A stretch of DNA of 11,503 nt from Spirochaetaceae bacterium (GTDB taxonomy: Bacteria > Spirochaetota > Spirochaetia > SZUA-6 > Bin103), in the NCBI GenBank assembly GCA_026710565.1, contig JAPOQV010000259.1, positions 1 to 11,503 on the forward strand. Direction: 5' to 3'. The notes under the pieces are model-generated. The model made no database searches. It was not told where the DNA came from and worked only from the letters and a program-made list of their open reading frames with translations. The position numbers were made by a program, and so were the translations under genes. Positions 7,835 through 11,503 of the stretch are shown piece by piece (position 1 is the stretch's first letter; each line of letters starts with the position of its first letter).

Positions 7835-8155
7835 CTACCGGGCCAGTCGCGCGCTTGCGAGGCGGTTCAGGCTTACGCGCTCTTCCGCTGCCTGAAGCAC
7901 CAGCTCTCTGTGCGTCTCCGGCGGCACCCGCACCACGAACCGACCACTGTACTTTCGGTCCGCGAGCGGTTCGGGCGGAGTTTCCCCGTTGCTCTGCATG
8001 TCTGCGACGACGTCCCGGATCAGCTCTTGCATGCCGGCGAGCGCTTCCTGAGGAGTGGGCGCAAGCCAACTCAACGACGGGAACTCGGCGCAGAGCGCCA
8101 CGTGCTCCTTGTCCTCATCAGACCACGTGATGCGATATGTGTAATGATCAACCAC
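7835..8155 (-). CDS. hicB: HicB-family antitoxin
   Basis: A 106-residue protein with the two HicB parts. The N-terminal degraded-RNase-H-like domain reads VDHYTYRITWSDEDKEHV and LCAEFPSLSWLAPTPQEAL (21-39). The C-terminal ribbon-helix-helix domain is GRFVVRVPPETHRELVLQAA and EERVSLNRLASARL (71-104). HicB neutralises the HicA mRNA-cutting toxin and represses the operon through the ribbon-helix-helix domain. The GTG at 8155 is chosen over an upstream TTG (8188): it has AGAGG about ten bases upstream and gives the usual HicB N-terminus. The gene follows hicA by 53 bases in the same direction, the toxin-first order normal for this family. It appears intact and should be functional. Confidence 0.85.
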   Translation of the reverse strand: MVDHYTYRITWSDEDKEHVALCAEFPSLSWLAPTPQEALAGMQELIRDVVADMQSNGETPPEPLADRKYSGRFVVRVPPETHRELVLQAAEERVSLNRLASARLAR

Positions 8156-8208
8156 TGTTAGGGCACCTCTACAACTCGACCAATTCAACGCGGTGTTACG
8201 GTCCTGAT

Positions 8209-8475
8209 TCAGCTACGTTCCTCCTCCCGGCCCTCGTTGCTGAGTTTCTCGATCGCCTTGATCACCTGCCGAACTTGATACGGCTTGGCCATACCCTTGG
8301 CGTCCTGGATGTTCACGCGCGGATCACCGCGCCACGGCATACGGTATACACGATGGCTGCTCCTATCCTGTCGTGGTTCGCCGAAGAACCCGTCACACAC
8401 CCTGGCAAACTCGGAGAACGGAAGGTTGCGCATCCGGCGACGCAGCATCTCGACGGTGGCGTCCGCCTCCTTCAT
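8209..8475 (-). CDS. hicA: HicA-family mRNA interferase toxin
   Basis: An 88-residue protein with the HicA double-stranded-RNA-binding-like fold. FGEPRQDRSSHRVYRMP (31-47) contains the catalytic His41 in S-S-H-R-V-Y, followed by DPRVNIQDAKGMAKPYQVRQ (51-70) and a final helix, VIKAIEKL. This matches the longer HicA variant that pairs with the HicB next door. HicA cleaves translated mRNA when its antitoxin is lost. The ATG at 8475 lies about three bases after the start point predicted from a strong sigma70-type promoter, so the mRNA is nearly leaderless; a second ATG at residue 10 lies 18 bases after an internal AAGGAGG. No lesion is seen, so this is the only toxin of the cluster that looks active. 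Confidence 0.82.
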   Translation of the reverse strand: MKEADATVEMLRRRMRNLPFSEFARVCDGFFGEPRQDRSSHRVYRMPWRGDPRVNIQDAKGMAKPYQVRQVIKAIEKLSNEGREEERS

Positions 8476-8484
8476 GCGACGTCA

Positions 8485-8513
8485 ATATTAGTATCATCCG
8501 GAAGGGCGGTCAA
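8485..8513 (-). promoter_or_regulatory. Sigma70-type promoter of hicAB
   Basis: On the minus strand TTGACC (8513-8508), a 17-base spacer, then TAATAT (8490-8485): near-consensus -35 and -10 boxes with ideal spacing. The predicted start is near 8478, three bases before the hicA ATG, so no Shine-Dalgarno fits between. The imperfect palindrome ATACTAATAT (8494-8485) overlaps the -10 box and could be a HicB operator; that part is inferred. Confidence 0.7.
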
Positions 8514-8589
8514 GAGAGCCAGCGAAGGGGCCAAGGTACGCCAACTTCCTTCCTCAGTCCGAGCGATTGATTGATGTGGCATCACGAAG

Positions 8590-8607
8590 TGTGACACATT
8601 GTGCACA
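8590..8607 (+). promoter_or_regulatory. Twin TGTG-CACA palindromes before the phd-like gene
   Basis: TGTGACACA (8590-8598) and TGTGCACA (8600-8607) lie one base apart and run into the antitoxin start codon. Phage P1 Phd binds a pair of GTGTACAC-type palindromes upstream of its own gene, so this looks like a Phd-type autorepression operator. Binding is inferred from the similarity. Confidence 0.45.
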
Positions 8608-8850
8608 TGGAACACATCGGGATCCGCGATTTGCACCTCAAGACCGGCGAGTGGGTGCGGCGCGCAGCGCTCGGTGAAGGCGTGGTGATCACCGACCGGG
8701 GGCGCCCGTTGGCCTCGCTGATACCGGTGCGCCCGGACGACCTGAGCACTCCGTTCAGCCGGCGCCGAACGTTGCCCGAGTTTCGACGCGCTGCCTGTGG
8801 TTCCCGGCGATGCAGCCCGCTACGTGTCCGAGGACCGCGATCGCGGATGA
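8607..8850 (+). pseudogene. Phd/YefM-family antitoxin with a one-base frameshift
   Basis: The ATG at 8607 (a GTG at 8601 is in frame) starts MEHIGIRDLHLKTGEWVRRA and continues LGEGVVITDRGRPLASLIPV, a complete Phd/YefM DNA-binding domain. After LPE (to 8780) the frame meets an extra T in the run 8781-8783 and continues in a nonsense tail to a stop at 8853-8855. Dropping one T restores FDALPVVPGDAARYVSEDRD then R-G and TGA (8848-8850), a normal toxin-binding tail for antitoxins that pair with VapC. That restored stop overlaps the toxin ATG as ATGA. The DNA-binding half could still be made and repress, but the toxin-neutralising tail is lost. A sequencing or assembly error in the T run would give the same picture. 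Confidence 0.7.
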
Positions 8851-9076
8851 CCTAACTCGACACCGCCTACATCCTGAAGTGTTACGTGAGGGAGGACGGC
8901 TGACGGCGGTCACCACCACCTTCGCCACGCTGTCGCGGCACGTGTTCCTGCGCACCGGTGATGCCGTGCACCTGCTCACCGCCAAGCACAACGGACTGGA
9001 CGAGGTCTTCAGCAACGACGCGCGCCTGCTGGCCGCGGCACCCGAGATCGGCATCGTGGGACGCAACGTGATCGCG
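8847..9076 (+). pseudogene. VapC (PIN-domain RNase toxin), nonsense codon plus internal deletion
   Basis: The ATG at 8847, overlapping the antitoxin's restored stop, reads M-T-stop-LDTAYILKCYVREDG. VapC proteins of this group begin MTYLDTAYILKCYV, so the TAC codon for Tyr3 has become TAA. At about 8900 the reading jumps, in another frame, to LTAVTTTFATLSRHVFLRTG (8900-8959), then DAVHLLTAKHNGLDEVFSND and ARLLAAAPEIGIVGRNVIA: the last third of a VapC, with the PIN-domain Asp residues in DAVHL and SNDARLL. Roughly 80 codons between are missing. With both a stop at codon 3 and the central deletion, no active RNase can be made. The antitoxin gene just upstream is also frameshifted. Confidence 0.75.
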
Positions 9077-9087
9077 CGATCCGAGGA

Positions 9088-9109
9088 TCCCTGCCCCCGT
9101 CGGCAGGGA
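9088..9109. repeat. Perfect hairpin between two decayed toxin genes
   Basis: TCCCTGCC (9088-9095) and GGCAGGGA (9102-9109) form a perfect 8-bp stem with a six-base loop. No T-tract follows on either strand, so it is a poor terminator. It lies between the end of the VapC remnant and the cut end of the converging Doc remnant, and could mark a recombination junction. Confidence 0.4.
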
Positions 9110-9146
9110 CACGGATGTCGGAACAGCACGGACCGGCAAATCGAGG

Positions 9147-9338
9147 CAGGTACGAGGCTGCCACCTCGATCGGGTCCTGGATCAGCGGCTGACCCATCAT
9201 CGTGGCTTGCGGCGCTGCCACCGCTGACTCCAGCAGCGCTTCGTCCCGGATCCCAGGCATGCCGCCATGAGCAGCCAACACGGCCCGGTGTATCACCTTC
9301 ACGGCCGCGACGGTCGGATGAGCGAGGGGCGCGCTCAC
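9147..9338 (-). pseudogene. Doc-family (Fic-fold) toxin, N-terminal part only
   Basis: A GTG at 9338 overlaps the stop of the AbrB-like gene as GTGA. The frame reads MSAPLAHPTVAAVKVIHRAV, LAAHGGMPGIRDEALLESAV and AAPQATMMGQPLIQDPIEVA to ASYL (residue 64). This is the N-terminus of Doc (death-on-curing) toxins, kinases that phosphorylate EF-Tu. The next part should carry the active-site motif H-P-F-x-x-G-N-K-R, but the frame turns into unrelated residues (PRFAGPCCSDIRVP) and stays open to 9009, antisense to the VapC remnant. The catalytic motif is absent, so the toxin is dead. A weak likeness to a degraded motif exists in another frame (FRHPCPCRRGQG, around 9085-9120), so several indels rather than one clean cut are possible. 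Confidence 0.72.
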
Positions 9339-9562
9339 GAAAGCCGCTGAAACAGGTCCTGGTTCTTCCCTATGAGGCGCTTGGCGGCCGTTCCGGCCCG
9401 CTCGGCGTCGATGAGCGGGCGCACCGGCGTCAGCATGATCGAACCGCCGTCGTGCACGGTAACCACGACCTCATCTCCCACCTTGAGGCGAGCCATGTCC
9501 ATAAGAGCCACGTCGAAGATGATGCCCTGGGAGTTACCGATTCTACGGACCGTTCTGATCAT
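9335..9562 (-). CDS. AbrB/MazE-type (SpoVT-AbrB fold) antitoxin
   Basis: A 75-residue protein, MIRTVRRIGNSQGIIFDVAL then MDMARLKVGDEVVVTVHDGG. It has the swapped-hairpin AbrB DNA-binding domain in residues 1-50 (R-R-I-G-N-S-x-G-I, L-K-V-G-D-E-V) and a C-terminal toxin-binding tail (LIDAERAGTAAKRLIGKNQD and LFQRLS). It is complete and ends in a GTGA overlap with the Doc gene, so the pair was an antitoxin-toxin operon. With the toxin truncated, this is an orphan antitoxin, which may still bind DNA or neutralise a related toxin elsewhere. The ATG at 9562 has no clear Shine-Dalgarno; a TAAAAT 12 bases upstream could be a -10 box, giving another very short leader, but no -35 is seen. Confidence 0.8.
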   Translation of the reverse strand: MIRTVRRIGNSQGIIFDVALMDMARLKVGDEVVVTVHDGGSIMLTPVRPLIDAERAGTAAKRLIGKNQDLFQRLS

Positions 9563-9684
9563 GGCGCGAACTGCATTTTAACCGGTCGGTCGTCAGCCCG
9601 CCGCGTCGACGGGCGCGCCGCAGACCGAGCGATCACGCGCGAGACGGGGTAGCCGACCCCGCAGCCTGTAGTATCTTCGGATCG

Positions 9685-10227
9685 ATGCCGGTCGTCGTTC
9701 CGCCGCCCGCACGGCACGCGCGCCGCACGCGACGACGACGCCGCCTGCTACGCATCGCGTTGTTGCTGCTGGCCTTCAACCTGGTGATCCCGCCATACGT
9801 GCGGCCGGTACCGGGTGCGGTCACCTCCCGCTACTTCCTGCGGACGCGGCCGGAGTCCGCGAATCCGCTGGCGCTGGAAGTCCACAAAGGAATCGACTTC
9901 GCCGCGCCGCGCGGCAGTCCGGTGCGCGCCGCAAAGAGCGGCATCGTCGACACGGTGGGCTCCAGTCCCACGCTGGGCACCTATGTCATCATCCGCCACT
10001 GGCTGGGGTTCTCGACCCTGTACGCCCATCTCGAGTCCGCTCGCACGCGGCCCGGCCGGCCGGCCGTGAAGTGGGCGCGCATCGGTTCCGCCGGACAGAG
10101 CGGGCGGGCCACCGGTCCCCACCTGCACTTCGAGGTACGTTGGCTCGGCCGGCGGCTGCCCCCGGGTCCGTTCCTGGCCATCGACAGCGCCCGCAGCGCC
10201 CTGTGGAGCCTGATTCGCCCCGGTTAG
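9685..10227 (+). CDS. M23 (LytM-type) zinc metallopeptidase, membrane-anchored
   Basis: A 180-residue protein. An Arg-rich N-terminus (10-23, ARHARRTRRRRRLL) is followed by one membrane segment (21-37, LLRIALLLLAFNLVIPP), so the enzyme should face the periplasm. The M23 domain is complete: HKGIDFAAPRGSPV (67-80) with zinc ligands H67 and D71, LGTYVIIRHWLGFSTLYAHL (97-116) with H115, and GRATGPHLHFEVRW (140-153) with H146 and H148. M23 enzymes cut peptide cross-links in peptidoglycan. No regulatory coiled coil or LysM domain is present; it is shorter than EnvC/NlpD-type proteins. The ATG at 9685 has no Shine-Dalgarno; a TAGTAT at 9669-9674 could be a -10 box, which again suggests a nearly leaderless mRNA. 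It is transcribed alone, divergent from the AbrB-like gene. Confidence 0.88.
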   Translation: MPVVVPPPARHARRTRRRRRLLRIALLLLAFNLVIPPYVRPVPGAVTSRYFLRTRPESANPLALEVHKGIDFAAPRGSPVRAAKSGIVDTVGSSPTLGTYVIIRHWLGFSTLYAHLESARTRPGRPAVKWARIGSAGQSGRATGPHLHFEVRWLGRRLPPGPFLAIDSARSALWSLIRPG

Positions 10228-10432
10228 CCCTTCGCCGGGTGAGCGTCCTGGTCGGTGTAGACGCCCTGCCCGGCCATGATCGCCAGCAAATGCCGCCTGG
10301 ATCACGGAAGAACATCCTCCACAGCTCGTAATCGTCTCCGCGTGCGATCAGAACGAGCCGATCCTCAGGCCAGTTCGCCCACTTCAGACAGACGCGAAGT
10401 GCATAGGGGAGCAACCCGCACTGTCCCCACAT
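10224..10432 (-). pseudogene. Frameshifted gene remnant, family not recognised
   Basis: On the minus strand a frame from an ATG at 10432 reads MWGQCGLLPYALRVCLKWAN, then WPEDRLVLIARGDDYELWRM and FFRDPGG. Adding one base there (near 10285) gives a smooth continuation, HLLAIMAGQGVYTDQDAHPA then K-G and TAA at 10224-10226. The joined reading looks like a real protein C-terminus while the unshifted frame becomes Arg/Ser/Thr-rich noise. The stop overlaps that of the converging M23 gene. I do not recognise the family. Together with 10433-10496, where I see nothing, this covers the stretch between the M23 gene and the nuclease-like gene. Confidence 0.3.
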
Positions 10433-10496
10433 TTGACGGCCTCGTTCCCACTCTCCCCGTTACCGCCTCTCGTCATTTGAGAGACCATGGGACGGA

Positions 10497-10525
10497 TTGA
10501 CAGCCAATTTATCAAAGCTTATCGT
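10497..10525 (+). promoter_or_regulatory. Sigma70-type promoter of the restriction-endonuclease-like gene
   Basis: TTGACA (10497-10502) is a perfect -35 box; 17 bases later TATCGT (10520-10525) matches the -10 box at four of six positions. The predicted start near 10532 gives a leader of about 38 bases before the ATG at 10570. The region is AT-rich compared with the rest of the window. Confidence 0.6.
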
Positions 10526-10569
10526 ATCTATACGAATCATCCGAGAGCGGAAACCACCTCACGATCTAT

Positions 10570-11421
10570 ATGGCGAACATCCCACTGCCCATCGCTGTAT
10601 GTGCCGCCGTCGCTGAAGTCCTCGACGGGTCACATCAGACGCTTGAAGTGCTTTTCCAGGAGGCCGGCGTGCCCGGTCCGCCCCCCGCCCTCCCACACGA
10701 CTCAAAGTGGAAGACTTGGCTTCGCCGCGCCGGCAACGATGCCGGCGTCGATAGCCTCGCTGTCCTCGGCCGTCTGATTGAGGAGTTCATGGACCTCCCC
10801 CCACGACCGGCAACGGAGATAGGACATGATCCCGTCGCAGAATACAAACAGAAACGTGCTCGACTTAGTGCCGTCCTTGAGGACCACGGATCTCGCTATT
10901 TCCGAGGTGGACGCGTCATTCCGAATGACGTGGTCCAGCCGGAGACGAGGCCAGCCACAGGTACTCCAGATACGATTGCTCCACCCGCAAATATTGATGA
11001 ACTCCTACAGCGGCTAATTCGAGGCCTGCTGCCGGCGATGTACCCCTTGGCATATCGACGCAAGGATGCAAGATCTCTGGATTTCGAGTCAGAATATGAC
11101 ATCCAAGACCTGCTACATTCACAGCTCCGCCCCTGGGTTGCTGATATTCGCCCAGAGGAATTCACGCCAAGGTATGCAGGGTCGTCAACTAGGATGGACT
11201 TCTTGCTGCCGGCGCACCGTCTTGTCATCGAGGTTAAGCGCGTCCGTAACAGAGCTCATGCAAGAAAAGTGGGGACGGAACTCATTGTGGACATCGACCA
11301 CTATCGTCGGCACCCAGGCTGCGCTCGGCTGTGGTGTGCGATTTATGATCCAGCCACGTTAATCCCGGCTTATTCGCGTAGGAGTAGAGAAAAAGTAGGC
11401 GTGTCCGCCGATTTGCAGTAG
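10570..11421 (+). CDS. DpnII/MboI-type restriction-endonuclease-like protein, 3' end replaced by an insertion sequence
   Basis: A 283-residue frame. The N-terminal part (1-115) is a small helical domain (IPLPIAVCAAVAEVL, SHQTLEVLFQEAG, LAVLGRLIEEFMD) like those placed before nuclease domains in abortive-infection-type proteins; its exact family is not certain. The C-terminal part (about 170-262) matches the REase_DpnII-MboI PD-(D/E)XK domain: FESEYDIQDLLHSQLRPWV, EEFTPRYAGSSTRMDFLLP with D210, LVIEVKRVR with E221 and K223, and LIVDIDHYRRHPGCARLWCA then IYDP. Relatives continue with a conserved I-x-N-P-x-G-L-E-type ending; here PATLI is followed by AYSRRSREKVGVSADLQ, which looks like insertion-sequence DNA read by chance. 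So about 20-30 residues may be missing. The catalytic residues remain. No methyltransferase is in view, so a defence role other than classic restriction-modification is likely. Confidence 0.72.
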   Translation: MANIPLPIAVCAAVAEVLDGSHQTLEVLFQEAGVPGPPPALPHDSKWKTWLRRAGNDAGVDSLAVLGRLIEEFMDLPPRPATEIGHDPVAEYKQKRARLSAVLEDHGSRYFRGGRVIPNDVVQPETRPATGTPDTIAPPANIDELLQRLIRGLLPAMYPLAYRRKDARSLDFESEYDIQDLLHSQLRPWVADIRPEEFTPRYAGSSTRMDFLLPAHRLVIEVKRVRNRAHARKVGTELIVDIDHYRRHPGCARLWCAIYDPATLIPAYSRRSREKVGVSADLQ

Positions 11422-11466
11422 AGTAAAGGTGTTACACAAACACGACCGCAAAGGACGGGACACGCC
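11398..11466. repeat. Inverted repeat ahead of the transposase start
   Basis: Perfect 9-base arms, GGCGTGTCC and GGACACGCC, are 51 bases apart; the second arm ends at the base before the transposase GTG and adjoins the AAGGA Shine-Dalgarno (11451-11455). In a transcript entering from outside, the arms could pair and mask the translation start. Confidence 0.5.
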
Positions 11467-11503
11467 GTGGGTGAAACTCTACCGATCTTCTCGACGACCT
11501 TCA
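11467..11503 (+). CDS. Transposase, first 12 codons, cut by window edge
   Basis: GTG at 11467 opens VGETLPIFSTTF before the window ends. AAGGA (11451-11455) lies 11 bases upstream and supports the start. The opening resembles IS1380-family transposases as I remember them (LPIF-x-TTF followed by N-R-S), but 12 residues cannot prove this. It has the same direction as the interrupted nuclease gene. Confidence 0.45.
   Translation, partial: MGETLPIFSTTF

Larger units (their letters stand above)
11365..11503 (+). mobile_element. Left end of an insertion sequence (IS1380-like, tentative)
   Basis: The nuclease gene loses similarity just before CCGGCTTATTCGCG (from 11365), which is my estimate of the element's edge. 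An inverted repeat, GGCGTGTCC (11398-11406) and GGACACGCC (11458-11466), lies inside, and a transposase-like frame opens at 11467. The exact boundary, target duplication and other end are outside what can be seen. Confidence 0.5.

Noticed and set aside
6718..8130. Long plus-strand open frame of 470 codons
   Set aside because: It lies opposite the oxidoreductase and HicB genes, both of which have clear motifs; the product is low-complexity.
9088..9109. Hairpin as a bidirectional terminator between converging modules
   Set aside because: No T-tract follows the stem on either strand.
8755..9129. Minus-strand frame of 124 codons opposite the VapC remnant
   Set aside because: No family features apart from a weak, possibly chance, likeness to a decayed Doc motif; the plus-strand VapC similarity is far stronger.
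9009..9146. Continuation of the Doc frame as a genuine alternative C-terminus
   Set aside because: The residues are Arg/Cys/Pro-rich and antisense to the VapC remnant, with no Fic motif.
1..11503. CRISPR array, tRNA or rRNA genes, integrase attachment sites
   Set aside because: No regularly spaced repeats, no cloverleaf-like or ribosomal sequence, and no integrase gene were seen on either strand.

Overview
The window is high-GC bacterial DNA, dense in genes and mostly read on the minus strand. No gene settles the taxonomy. An LplB/YtcP-type ABC importer with a roughly 600-residue binding protein, an AAA-ATPase/nuclease fusion and many small toxin-antitoxin (TA) modules would fit a high-GC spirochaete, for example a marine or host-associated one, but this is a guess. 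There are no rRNA or tRNA genes and no CRISPR array.

Layout. Positions 1-872 (minus) hold the first part of an M3-family oligoendopeptidase (PepF type). Just upstream of it in reading direction, 895-2451 (minus) encodes a P-loop ATPase fused to a PD-(D/E)XK nuclease domain. Positions 2579-6500 (minus) are a three-gene sugar-type ABC importer operon: first permease, second permease, then a secreted solute-binding protein, ending in a strong intrinsic terminator. The ATPase subunit is not in the window. Positions 6625-7758 (minus) encode an Old Yellow Enzyme family flavin oxidoreductase.

Positions 6541-9562 contain a cluster of TA modules in different states of decay. A VapBC remnant has its antitoxin tail fused to the 3' end of the oxidoreductase gene and its toxin cut to a stub. 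HicA-HicB looks intact and has a near-leaderless promoter. A Phd-VapC module has a frameshift in the antitoxin, and a nonsense codon plus a large internal deletion in the toxin. An AbrB-Doc module keeps its antitoxin, but the toxin is cut before its catalytic motif. The last two modules face each other. HicA is the only toxin likely to be functional.

Positions 9685-10227 (plus) encode a membrane-anchored M23 peptidase with a complete zinc site. A frameshifted gene remnant of unknown family lies behind it on the minus strand. From about 10497 the base composition becomes visibly more AT-rich. This part holds a DpnII/MboI-type restriction-endonuclease-like gene with its own promoter. Its 3' end appears to be replaced by the left end of an insertion sequence whose transposase gene starts at 11467 and leaves the window.

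Overall, a stable metabolic block (importer, oxidoreductase, peptidases) lies beside an accessory zone where TA modules, nucleases and an insertion sequence have been gained and broken. No complete new multi-gene system is evident. The most unusual features are the oxidoreductase-VapB fusion and the row of inactivated TA toxins.
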